The notes beneath the pieces were generated by a model. It saw nothing but the letters and a program-made list of their open reading frames with translations, was not told the DNA's origin and did no database searches. Both the position numbers and the translations under genes were made by a program. Below are positions 7,669-14,943 of a DNA stretch of 41,832 nt, one piece after another; the first letter of the stretch is position 1; every line of letters begins with the position of its first letter. Source of the stretch: Flavobacterium panici (lineage in GTDB: Bacteria > Bacteroidota > Bacteroidia > Flavobacteriales > Flavobacteriaceae); assembly GCF_903819335.1 (NCBI RefSeq), contig NZ_CAIJDE010000031.1:1-41832 (forward strand). The letters run 5' to 3'.

Positions 7669-8109
7669 TTATTCTTTAGTAGCTTCTTTTTTCGCTTTAG
7701 GAGCTGCTGCTTTTTTCACTTTAGGAGCTTCTACTTCTTCAGTAGCTGCTTCTTCTGCTACAACCGCTTTTTTAGCTGCTGCTTTTTTAGTTCCTCCTGC
7801 TGCAGTAATACCTTCAATTACAATTTGTGTAAGATATTGTCTGTGACCATTTCTTTTTTTGTATCCTTTTCTTCTTTTCTTTTTGAAAACGATAACTTTA
7901 TCACCTTTTAAGTGTTGTAACACTTTAGCTTCTACTGAAGCACCTTCTATAGCTGGGGCGCCTAAAGTTACATTTCCATTATCATCTAATAAAAGAACTT
8001 TGTCAAAAGAAACTTTTGAACCTTCTTCATTAGCTAAACGGTGAACATAAACCTTTAAGTCTTTGCTTACTTTAAATTGTTGCCCTGCTATCTCTACGAT
8101 TGCATACAT
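7669..8109 (-). CDS. rplU: 50S ribosomal protein L21 with Ala/Lys-rich C-terminal extension
   Basis: bL21 binds 23S rRNA in the large subunit. Residues 1-103 are the canonical domain (MYAIVEIAGQQFKV at the start, KKRRKGYKKRNGHRQYLT near the end). The remaining roughly 43 residues are a low-complexity tail of Ala, Lys, Glu and Val (AAAKKAVVAEEAATEEVEAP and similar), so at 146 residues the protein is about 40% longer than the usual 103. The tail is probably disordered; its role is unknown. It is the first gene of the rplU-rpmA operon and is driven by an exact-consensus promoter. The plus-strand frames across the tail are artefacts of the repetitive codons. Confidence 0.96.
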   Translation of the reverse strand: MYAIVEIAGQQFKVSKDLKVYVHRLANEEGSKVSFDKVLLLDDNGNVTLGAPAIEGASVEAKVLQHLKGDKVIVFKKKRRKGYKKRNGHRQYLTQIVIEGITAAGGTKKAAAKKAVVAEEAATEEVEAPKVKKAAAPKAKKEATKE

Positions 8110-8139
8110 ACCAAATTGATTTATTGATTTTTAAGGTTG

Positions 8140-8169
8140 CAAATATACAACTAATAATTTACTGTGCAA
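8140..8169 (-). promoter_or_regulatory. consensus Bacteroidota promoter of rplU-rpmA
   Basis: On the minus strand TTG (8167-8169), 19 bases, then TATATTTG (8140-8147) reproduce the Bacteroidota sigma-A consensus exactly, 30 bases before the rplU ATG. In the rest of the 8110-8385 gap, TATTTTTG at 8313-8320 (+) is a possible -7 element for the M16 operon, without a convincing -33. Confidence 0.8.
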
Positions 8170-8385
8170 TCTCTTATAGTAAAAAAATTTTAAGCTGTTT
8201 AATCGTTGTTTTTCAAGGTTTTTTAAAAGAATTCAATCCTCAATTAGAGGTAAAAGATTGTTAAATTGCAATCAAAACAAAGATAAACCTCTAAATGATA
8301 ATTAAAAAAAGTTATTTTTGATGTAACTATAATCAACTCTTGGCTACCTACATATTTTATTAGGTATTTAAATTTATTAATCTTT

Positions 8386-9708
8386 ATGAAAAATTCGATA
8401 ATGATGTTAAGTGCAGCACTAATGCTTGGCGGAGTAGCTCATGCTCAAAAGGTGGCTTTTGAAGAATACAATTTAGATAACGGCATGCATGTTATTCTGC
8501 ATAACGATCCTTCGGCACCCGTGGTTATTACTTCTGTAATGTATCACGTAGGTTCAAAAGACGAACGTCCGGATCGTACTGGTTTTGCACATTTCTTCGA
8601 ACATTTATTATTTGAAGGAACTCAAAATATAAAACGCGGCGAATGGATGAAAATCGTTACCGCAAATGGCGGCGTGAACAATGCCAACACATCTGACGAC
8701 AGAACGTATTATTATGAAGTTTTCCCATCAAACAATTTAGAATTGGGTTTATGGATGGAATCTGAAAGATTGATGCACCCCATTATCAACAAGATTGGAG
8801 TTGATACGCAAAATGAAGTTGTAAAAGAAGAAAAAAGAATGCGTTACGACAATCAGCCTTACGGAAATATTCTTCCTGAGGTTAAAAAGAATATGTTCAA
8901 AAATCATCCGTATCGCTGGACTACAATTGGTTCTATGAAAGATTTGGATGCTGCAACTTTGGAAGAATTTCAGGCTTTTAATAAAAAATTCTATACGCCA
9001 AATAATGCGGTTTTAGTAATTGCAGGAGATTTTGACAAAACGAAAGCTAAAGAATGGGTTCAGAAATATTTTGGACCAATCCCAAAAGGTGAAGAAGTTA
9101 AAAAACAAACTTACACCGAAGAACCAATTACGCAAACTATTAAAGCAACTTACGAAGATCCGAATATTCAGATTCCGATGGTTGTAGCCTCGTACAGAAC
9201 GCCGTCTATGAAAACCAGAGACGCCAGAGTTTTAGACTTAATTTCATCGTACTTAAGCGACGGAAAAAGTTCTAAATTGTACAAAAAAATTGTCGATGAT
9301 AAAAAAATGGCGCTTCAAATTGGTGCTGTTGGTTTTAGTCAGGAAGATTACGGAACTTATATATTATATGGATTGCCAATGGCGCCAAATACAACAGCCG
9401 ATATTTTAAAAGAAATGGATGAAGAAATCGTAAAGCTTCAAACCGATTTGATTTCTGAGAAAGATTACGAAAAATTACAAAACAAATTCGATAACAATTT
9501 CGTGAATGCAAATGCAAGCGTAGAAGGAATTGCAGAAAATCTGGCTTCGTATTATTTACTTTACGGAGATGTAAATTTAATTAATACCGAAATTGATATT
9601 TACCATTCTATTACGAGAGAAGAAATTAGAGAAGTAGCCAAGAAGTATCTAAACCCTAATCAGAGATTAATTTTAGATTACATTCCTACCCCAAAATCTC
9701 AGAACTAA
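8386..9708 (+). CDS. M16-family zinc metallopeptidase (active subunit)
   Basis: This 440-residue pitrilysin/insulinase-type peptidase has a signal peptide (residues 1-20, cleavage after AHA-Q), so it is exported to the periplasm. The inverted zinc motif HFFEH is at 69-73, and the third ligand Glu is expected near 149 within EVVKEEKRMRY, the usual 76-residue spacing. The C-terminal M16_C domain spans about 190-370. It is half the size of pitrilysin and pairs with the next gene, 12 bases downstream, which lacks the zinc motif: the split arrangement of M16B enzymes, in which one subunit is catalytic and the other supplies substrate-binding Arg/Tyr. It probably degrades short or unfolded periplasmic peptides. 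Substrate is unknown. Confidence 0.9.
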   Translation: MKNSIMMLSAALMLGGVAHAQKVAFEEYNLDNGMHVILHNDPSAPVVITSVMYHVGSKDERPDRTGFAHFFEHLLFEGTQNIKRGEWMKIVTANGGVNNANTSDDRTYYYEVFPSNNLELGLWMESERLMHPIINKIGVDTQNEVVKEEKRMRYDNQPYGNILPEVKKNMFKNHPYRWTTIGSMKDLDAATLEEFQAFNKKFYTPNNAVLVIAGDFDKTKAKEWVQKYFGPIPKGEEVKKQTYTEEPITQTIKATYEDPNIQIPMVVASYRTPSMKTRDARVLDLISSYLSDGKSSKLYKKIVDDKKMALQIGAVGFSQEDYGTYILYGLPMAPNTTADILKEMDEEIVKLQTDLISEKDYEKLQNKFDNNFVNANASVEGIAENLASYYLLYGDVNLINTEIDIYHSITREEIREVAKKYLNPNQRLILDYIPTPKSQN

Positions 9709-9720
9709 GAATATCGAATC

Positions 9721-11769
9721 ATGAAAAATCTACATACATTTTTAATCATTTTATTCCTAACTGGAATTATGCAAGCACAAGATCGTCCACAACCAAAACC
9801 AGGAAACCCGCCTGTAGTTAACATTAAAAAACCTCAAACCTTTGTTTTGGCAAACGGTATGAAAGTTCTGGTTGTCGAAAACCATAAATTACCAAGAGTA
9901 AGTTTTAACCTTACGCTGGACAATGCTCCTTTTACTGAAGGAAATAAAAAAGGTGTTGATGAATTAACCAGCAGTTTAATTGGTAACGGAACAAAAAAAA
10001 CTACGAAAGAAGCTTTTAATGAAGAAATTGATTTTTATGGTGCCAACATTAATTTTACTTCACAAGGTGCTTTTGCAAGTTCATTATCCAAATATTCAGG
10101 TCGTGTTTTAGAACTTTTAGCCGAAGGTGCTTTACAGCCAAATTTCACACAGACTGAATTTGACAAAGAAAAAGCAAAATTATTAGAAGGGCTTAAAGCC
10201 GATGAAAAAAGCGTTCCTGCAATTGCAAATCGTGTTGTTGATGTTTTAGCTTTTGGAAAAAATCATCCTAACGGTGAATATCTTTCTGAAGAAACTGTAA
10301 AGAATGTAACACTTGAAGATGTTCAAAAAAATTACGCTACTTATTTTGTACCTGAAAATGCTTATTTAGTTATTATTGGAGATGTTAAGTTTAAAGAAAC
10401 TAAATCAGCCGTAGAAAAGCTTTTTGGCGGATGGAAAAAACAAGCTGCTCCAAAAAACACCTATCCAAATCCTGAAAATGCCTCTAAACTTCAAATTGAT
10501 TTTGTAGATGTTCCAAATGCAGTTCAATCAGAAATTTCGCTGGTAAATACTATAAATTTAAAAATGAGCGATTCGGATTTTTTCCCTGCTGTTATTGCAA
10601 ATCAAATTTTAGGAGGCGATTTCAACAGTTATTTAAATATGAATTTACGCGAACAACACGCGTGGACTTATGGCGCAAATTCAAGTATTGGAAGCGGAAA
10701 ATATGTAACCAAATTCAAGGCTTCGTCTGCGGTTCGTAATGCGGTAACAGATAGCGCTGTTGTTCAGTTTATAAAAGAAATTAAAAGAGTTCGTACCGAA
10801 AGAGTTGATCCAGAAGTTTTAAGAAATGTAAAAGCAGGATATATTGGCCGTTTTGTAATGCAGGTTGAAAAGCCTCAGGCTGTGGCGCGTTACGCTTTAA
10901 ACATTGAAACAGAAAAACTTCCGGCTGATTTCTACGAAAAATACATTCAGACCATCACAAACGTAACTGCTGACGATATTTATCGTGTAGCAAACAAATA
11001 CTTTTTACTTGACAATATGCGAATTGTTGTTGTTGGGAAAGGTTCTGACGTGATTGCTGGTTTAGAAAAACTTCAAATTCCGATTTATTATTTTGATAAA
11101 TACGGAAATCCAATTGAAAAACCGGCTGTTAAAAAAGAAGCTCCAACAGGAATTACAGCAAAAACTGTTTTCGAAAATTACATCAAAGCTATTGGCGGAG
11201 AAAAAGCAGTAACTGCAGTAAAAACGCTTTACATGGACGGAACAACAAAAGTTCCGCAGGCTCCGGCTCCACTAACTTTTACTTCAAAACTGGATTCTAA
11301 AGGAAAAATGATGATTTCTCTTTCTATGGGAACTATGAATTTGATGAAACAGGTTGTAAATGATAAAGGTGCTTATATCGAGCAGCAAGGAAAACGTAAA
11401 AACCTTGAAGGCGATGATCTTAAAGAAATGAAAGCAAACGCTGCTCCTTTTGAAGAATTACAATTAGTAAAAAGAACAGATTTAAAAGTTGACAGCATTG
11501 AACCAATTAACGGAAGCGATGCTTATGCTATAAAAGATGGCAACACAACTCATTATTATGATGTGAAATCTGGATTGAAAGTAGCAAAATCAAAAATTCG
11601 TGAACAAGACGGAAAATCGGTTACGCAAATCACAAACTTCAACGATTACAGAGAAGTAAAAGGTGTAAAAGTTCCTTTTAATTTAGTTCAAAATGTAGGT
11701 TTTGAATTAGATATCAAAATGACAGATATCAAGATTAATGAAGGAGTTTCTGATGCAGATTTTCTTTAG
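9721..11769 (+). CDS. M16-family peptidase-like protein (non-catalytic subunit) with extra C-terminal domain
   Basis: This is the partner of the preceding M16 peptidase. A signal peptide (1-19, MQA-QD) predicts periplasmic location. The position of the zinc motif reads GVDELTSSLIGNGT, without HxxEH, so this subunit should not bind zinc. The REQHAWTYGANSSIG segment (about 312-326) keeps the Arg/Tyr substrate-binding pair of the partner subunit. The M16 fold ends near 450. Residues about 480-682 form an additional beta-rich domain (from FENYIKAIGGEKAVTAVKTL) that looks like the LolA/LppX-type lipoprotein-sorting fold found at the C-terminus of some Bacteroidota M16 proteins; that assignment is tentative. 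A strong terminator follows. Confidence 0.86.
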   Translation: MKNLHTFLIILFLTGIMQAQDRPQPKPGNPPVVNIKKPQTFVLANGMKVLVVENHKLPRVSFNLTLDNAPFTEGNKKGVDELTSSLIGNGTKKTTKEAFNEEIDFYGANINFTSQGAFASSLSKYSGRVLELLAEGALQPNFTQTEFDKEKAKLLEGLKADEKSVPAIANRVVDVLAFGKNHPNGEYLSEETVKNVTLEDVQKNYATYFVPENAYLVIIGDVKFKETKSAVEKLFGGWKKQAAPKNTYPNPENASKLQIDFVDVPNAVQSEISLVNTINLKMSDSDFFPAVIANQILGGDFNSYLNMNLREQHAWTYGANSSIGSGKYVTKFKASSAVRNAVTDSAVVQFIKEIKRVRTERVDPEVLRNVKAGYIGRFVMQVEKPQAVARYALNIETEKLPADFYEKYIQTITNVTADDIYRVANKYFLLDNMRIVVVGKGSDVIAGLEKLQIPIYYFDKYGNPIEKPAVKKEAPTGITAKTVFENYIKAIGGEKAVTAVKTLYMDGTTKVPQAPAPLTFTSKLDSKGKMMISLSMGTMNLMKQVVNDKGAYIEQQGKRKNLEGDDLKEMKANAAPFEELQLVKRTDLKVDSIEPINGSDAYAIKDGNTTHYYDVKSGLKVAKSKIREQDGKSVTQITNFNDYREVKGVKVPFNLVQNVGFELDIKMTDIKINEGVSDADFL

Positions 11770-11844
11770 AGAGGTTCAAAGTTGCAAAGAAACAAAGAGA
11801 CAAAGGTTCTGAGATTCTGAGTTGCTAAAGTTTTTTTCTCATAG

Positions 11845-11882
11845 GCTTTGTCAAAGTTTTAAACTTTGACAAAGCTTTTTTT
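11845..11882 (+). terminator. strong intrinsic terminator after the M16 operon
   Basis: GCTTTGTCAAAGTTT (11845-11859) pairs perfectly with 11861-11875 and is followed by T residues to 11883. The stem core is the same as in the terminator at 7100. Confidence 0.88.
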
Positions 11883-11897
11883 TGTTTACACAGTTTG

Positions 11898-12163
11898 GTC
11901 ATTTCGACCGAAGGGAGAAATCGCACGCGGGATTCGAAAGATTGGCGACATTCTTTACGGAGTTTCTAGTGCGATTTCTCCCTTCGGTCGAAATGACAAA
12001 ACTTCGTCTAAAACTTTGACAAACAATGTCGCCGCTCTTTGCGCCTTCGACTTCGCTCAGGGTGACATATAAATAACTTACATACTTCGTTCTGCTTGTC
12101 AGGCTGAGCGAAGTCGAAGCCCCGTTTCAATTGGCACGCCCTTTGACTTCGCTCAGGGCAACA
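11898..12163. repeat. composite palindromic repeat, copy 1
   Basis: Part A is a perfect 29-base inverted repeat, GTCATTTCGACCGAAGGGAG plus AAATCGCAC (11898-11926), mirrored at 11969-11997. Part B pairs CTTCGACTTCGCTCAGGGTG (from 12045) with TGTCAGGCTGAGCGAAGTCG (from 12097), and a third CGCTCAGGG arm lies at 12150-12158. The same arrangement in the same order recurs at 12651-12938. Open frames across it are by-products of the repeats. Confidence 0.85.
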
Positions 12164-12171
12164 ATTCTTTA

Positions 12172-12213
12172 AAAACAAGAAAGGCCATCAATTACGACAG
12201 CCTTTCTTGTTTT
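12172..12213 (-). terminator. bidirectional terminator after the 77-codon gene
   Basis: AAAACAAGAAAGGC (12172-12185) pairs perfectly over 14 bases with 12200-12213. The U-tract side faces the minus-strand gene that ends at 12216. Confidence 0.82.
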
Positions 12214-12215
12214 GA

Positions 12216-12449
12216 TCATTCAACATCCAGATAAGGGTTCAGAATTTCGGCTAATTCATTCAGCCAATAAAAACCATCCTGAAGATTCATTTTTTCGGTT
12301 TCCATTGTTTCGCAATCCCGCATTATACTTAAGGCAAGTATATAATTTACTTTTCGAATGGTTTTTGCCATAAGTTTAGGATCGATTGAATTGTTGAAAA
12401 AATGATTTAATCTCAATTCTGTTTCTTTTGAAAGGGTGTTTGTACTCAT
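12216..12449 (-). CDS. small hypothetical protein (77 residues)
   Basis: I do not recognise this protein. The start chosen is the ATG at 12449 (MSTNTLSKETELRLNHFFNN). An open frame continues upstream to 12596, but that part crosses a strongly folded sequence (12474-12549) and its composition differs, so it is more likely a leader than coding. The product is acidic, probably helical and soluble, with no signal peptide or cysteine motif (one Cys, in MRDCETME). It has its own terminator and sits alone between two direct copies of a composite palindromic repeat. It may be a small regulatory or adaptor protein, but nothing in the sequence shows this. Confidence 0.6.
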   Translation of the reverse strand: MSTNTLSKETELRLNHFFNNSIDPKLMAKTIRKVNYILALSIMRDCETMETEKMNLQDGFYWLNELAEILNPYLDVE

Positions 12450-12473
12450 AATTTTGACGATTAGGAAGTAAAA

Positions 12474-12549
12474 ACCCGCATAGCTAAGGTGTCCTACGCC
12501 GTCAAAAGCGTTACGGTTGTTTCCAATACCGCCACCATACCACACGGGC
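12474..12549 (-). other. candidate structured RNA or folded element in the leader of the 77-codon gene
   Basis: On the minus strand GCCCG (12549-12545) pairs with CGGGT (12478-12474), enclosing two hairpins. The first is CGG-UA-UUG-GAAA-CAA-CCG (12531-12514), with a GAAA tetraloop closed by UUG/CAA. The second is ACGC/GCGU (12511-12508 with 12499-12496). A GGUG/CACC helix can extend the outer stem, giving a three-way junction. It lies 25 bases before the ATG at 12449, followed by a U-run (terminator-like). I do not recognise it as a known riboswitch. Confidence 0.4.
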
Positions 12550-12650
12550 AAAATTTCTTTGATTTTCATATATTTGACATTTATAGGAACTTTCAAATAT
12601 ATTAAAAAATAAAAGAAAAATACTACAAATTATATATTTGTTCAAAGTTT

Positions 12651-12938
12651 GTCATTTCGACCGAAGGGAGAAATCGCACGCGGGATTTGACAAAGATTGG
12701 CGACATTCTTTACGGAGTTTCTAGTGCGATTTCTCCCTTCGGTCGAAATGACAAAACTTCGTCTAAAAAACTTTTATAGCCTTCTTTGTCAAGCTTGTCA
12801 ATGTCGACGTTCTTTGCACCCATCGACTTCGCTCAGGGTGACATATAAATAAATTTTATTTCGTTCTGCTTTGTCAGGCTGAGCGAAGTCGAAGCCCCGT
12901 TCCAATTGGAGCGCCCTTCGACTTCGCTCAGGGTGACA
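12651..12938. repeat. composite palindromic repeat, copy 2
   Basis: Part A has arms 12651-12679 and 12724-12752, identical to copy 1, and the loop is nearly identical too. Part B (CATCGACTTCGCTCAGGG near 12820, GTCAGGCTGAGCGAAGTC near 12873, CTTCGACTTCGCTCAGGG near 12917) follows in the same order. Together with copy 1 it brackets the 77-codon gene in direct orientation. The gap 12597-12650 and the bases from 12939 to the next gene show nothing else. Confidence 0.85.
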
Positions 12939-12976
12939 TTCGTTATCAATTTAAAATAATATTTACAAACTAAAAG

Positions 12977-13843
12977 CTATTTCTTAGCCGATAAATAAAC
13001 CCCAATCAAAATAATAAAAGCACCAAAAAACTGAATTGGCGTAAGCATTTCATTATCTAATAATCCCCAGAAAAAAGCAACAATAGGAATTAGATAAGTC
13101 ACAGAAGTTGCAAAAACCGGAGACGAAATCTGAATTAATTTGAAGAACAAAACATTGGCAATTCCGGTTCCTAAAATACCTAAAATCATTACAAAGAAAA
13201 TAGAATGCTGTGTTGCTTCAAAAGTCAGTTTTTGAGAAATATCTGTTGTGCTCAAAATAATCAAAGCCGGAATTAATAAAACGGCAAAATTTCCTGTTGT
13301 AATACTTACCGAATTTAAATCAGGAAGATATCTTTTAATCAAATTAACATTTATAGCGTAACAAAGAGTTGCAATTACAACCAGTCCAACATAATAGTAG
13401 TTTTGCCCAGGATGTGCCGATGCTCCGCTTAAAACCAAAAGCAAACATCCAATTAAACCAACAAAAACTCCTAAAACTTGTCGTTTTTGAAATTGAATTC
13501 CGAAAATAAGTATTCCTAAAACTAAAGTATTTAAAGGTGTAAGTGAATTTAAAATGGCCACGATTGAGCTGTCAACTTCGGTCTCTGCAATTGCAAAAAG
13601 AAAAGCTGGAGTAAAAGTGCCAAAAAAAGAAGTCAAGGCAACAAATTTCCACTGTGAGCGCGATATCTTCTTTAAACTTTTAAAACCAACAAGCAATAAA
13701 AAAAGAGCTGCAAAAATAATTCGGAAAGATCCAACCTGAATTGCGGTTAAACCAACTAATCCTCTTTTGATTAAAATAAAAGAACTTCCCCAAATTAGTG
13801 ACAATACTAGCAAGTAAGCCCACTTTAACTGTTTTGCATCCAT
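12977..13843 (-). CDS. EamA/DMT-family transporter
   Basis: This 288-residue integral membrane protein has about ten hydrophobic segments arranged as two EamA repeats (about 7-137 and 152-286). The first opens with KWAYLLVLSLIWGSSFILIK, and the second carries TLCYAINVNLIKRYLP and ends in QFFGAFIILIGVYLSAKK, both typical of drug/metabolite transporters of the inner membrane. These proteins export or exchange metabolites or amino acids; the substrate cannot be inferred. It is a single gene, divergent from the HMA-domain lipoprotein, with about 100 bases between them. Confidence 0.88.
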   Translation of the reverse strand: MDAKQLKWAYLLVLSLIWGSSFILIKRGLVGLTAIQVGSFRIIFAALFLLLVGFKSLKKISRSQWKFVALTSFFGTFTPAFLFAIAETEVDSSIVAILNSLTPLNTLVLGILIFGIQFQKRQVLGVFVGLIGCLLLVLSGASAHPGQNYYYVGLVVIATLCYAINVNLIKRYLPDLNSVSITTGNFAVLLIPALIILSTTDISQKLTFEATQHSIFFVMILGILGTGIANVLFFKLIQISSPVFATSVTYLIPIVAFFWGLLDNEMLTPIQFFGAFIILIGVYLSAKK

Positions 13844-13901
13844 AAAAAGTATTTTACTGCAAATTTGTACTATTTTTACGAATTAGCCTCTTCATTTTTA
13901 G

Positions 13902-13909
13902 TAATTTTG
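13902..13909 (+). promoter_or_regulatory. -7 element upstream of the HMA lipoprotein gene
   Basis: TAATTTTG matches TAnnTTTG exactly, 35 bases before the ATG at 13945. No clear TTG at -33. Confidence 0.45.
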
Positions 13910-13944
13910 CAAAGAACATTATTAGTAAATTAAATTCTTATAAT

Positions 13945-14322
13945 ATGAAATTCACAAAAATCATAGCTTCATTAGCAATTGCTGGTTTAGTATTAGTAAG
14001 CTGTAAAAAAGAAGAAGATAAAAGTTTAGCAGTAATAAATGCTGAAAAATCTACTTCAAAAGAACATAAACCAATTGCTGCCGAAAACGTACAAACAGCA
14101 AGTTTTAATATTGAAGGAATGACTTGTGCGGTTGGATGCGCCAAAACTATCGAAACGGAATTATCTAATTTAGAAGGTGTAGAAAAAGCAACTGTTGATT
14201 TTGATAAAAAATTAGCAACTGTGACATTCGACAAAACGGTTCAAAATTCTGAATCGTTGACTAAAGTTGTTCAGGAAACCGGAGACGGAAAAACATATAA
14301 AGTTTCAAACTTTAAATCTTAA
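13945..14322 (+). CDS. lipoprotein with heavy-metal-associated (HMA) domain, CxxxC variant
   Basis: This 125-residue protein has a lipoprotein signal (MKFTKIIASLAIAGLVLVSC; lipobox LVSC, lipidated Cys20) and a single HMA domain from about 51 to 120. The metal loop reads GMTCAVGCAKTIE: three residues between the cysteines, where HMA domains of CopZ/CopA type have two. The rest of the ferredoxin-like fold is present (LSNLEGVEKATVDFDKKLAT). A lipid-anchored HMA protein would bind or pass on copper or a similar ion in the periplasm. The altered spacing may change ion preference. It is a single gene with its own promoter element and terminator. Confidence 0.87.
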   Translation: MKFTKIIASLAIAGLVLVSCKKEEDKSLAVINAEKSTSKEHKPIAAENVQTASFNIEGMTCAVGCAKTIETELSNLEGVEKATVDFDKKLATVTFDKTVQNSESLTKVVQETGDGKTYKVSNFKS

Positions 14323-14340
14323 TTTTAAAATTTCTCCATA

Positions 14341-14372
14341 AAAAAAGGCGTTCAAATTTGAACGCCTTTTTT
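14341..14372. terminator. bidirectional terminator between the HMA gene and gldD
   Basis: AAAAAAGGCGTTCAAA pairs with TTTGAACGCCTTTTTT as a perfect 16-base palindrome, serving the convergent HMA gene (+) and gldD (-). Confidence 0.9.
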
Positions 14373-14382
14373 TATTATTTCT

Positions 14383-14943
14383 TTATTTCCATTTTAATGT
14401 TTCCATTAATCGCTGCATATCATTTTTGATATAACTTGCGGCCGGCATTACAGAATCAAAATTTGGTTTTGCATAAAAATAAACCGATCCTGTTATAAAA
14501 TGTTTTGTACTGTCTGTAACGTAAAATTGAGAGTTTGTAGCCGCGTTTCCATCCACTTGATAAAACATTCCGTAAACTTTCTTTTCGGTATTTAAATACG
14601 GTTGTTCTAAAATATCATCGGCTTTAATAACGTGTTCGTAAGTCAGTTTTTGAGCGTCTTTTAAAAGCTTTTCAATATCGCCGTGAACAGGTTTATAGGT
14701 TAAATAAATCGTAGCTTTCATTTTTGGATAAGTAATCGCAAATCCGCAGTCTTTTTCACCTTTAATAATCGCATCTTCATTCATCTGGAAAGCAAACGGA
14801 CAATTGTTTTCAAAATTGACATATTTAGCTTCTGGATAATCTAATCTAAGGAAACTTGCAGGTTTTGGCAAAACGTCGTCTTTACAGCTTACCACTGTTA
14901 ATGTGAGCAAAATTACCGCTACCGAAATTATTCTTTTAAACAT
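14383..14943 (-). CDS. gldD: gliding motility lipoprotein GldD
   Basis: GldD is a lipoprotein required for gliding in Flavobacterium johnsoniae and associated with the type IX secretion/gliding machinery. The 186 residues begin with a lipoprotein signal (MFKRIISVAVILLTLTVVSC, Cys20 lipidated), followed by KPASFLRLDYPEAKYVNFEN and the GFAITYPKMKATIYLTYKPV core expected of GldD. The start codon is immediately adjacent to the gldE stop, so the genes are translationally close. The order mutY-ssb-gldE-gldD matches what I recall for F. johnsoniae. Confidence 0.93.
   Translation of the reverse strand: MFKRIISVAVILLTLTVVSCKDDVLPKPASFLRLDYPEAKYVNFENNCPFAFQMNEDAIIKGEKDCGFAITYPKMKATIYLTYKPVHGDIEKLLKDAQKLTYEHVIKADDILEQPYLNTEKKVYGMFYQVDGNAATNSQFYVTDSTKHFITGSVYFYAKPNFDSVMPAASYIKNDMQRLMETLKWK

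Noticed and set aside
7643..7911. Plus-strand frames rich in Phe/Ser/Ala opposite rplU
   Set aside because: They are mirror images of the repetitive Lys/Ala codons of the L21 tail.
11866..12072. 68-codon frame in the repeat region after the M16 operon
   Set aside because: It begins in a terminator and runs through the palindromic arms; the same peptide words appear wherever the repeat occurs.
12450..12596. Upstream extension of the 77-codon gene (49 more residues)
   Set aside because: It overlaps the folded element at 12474-12549, which explains the sequence better. Not fully excluded, since the frame is open.
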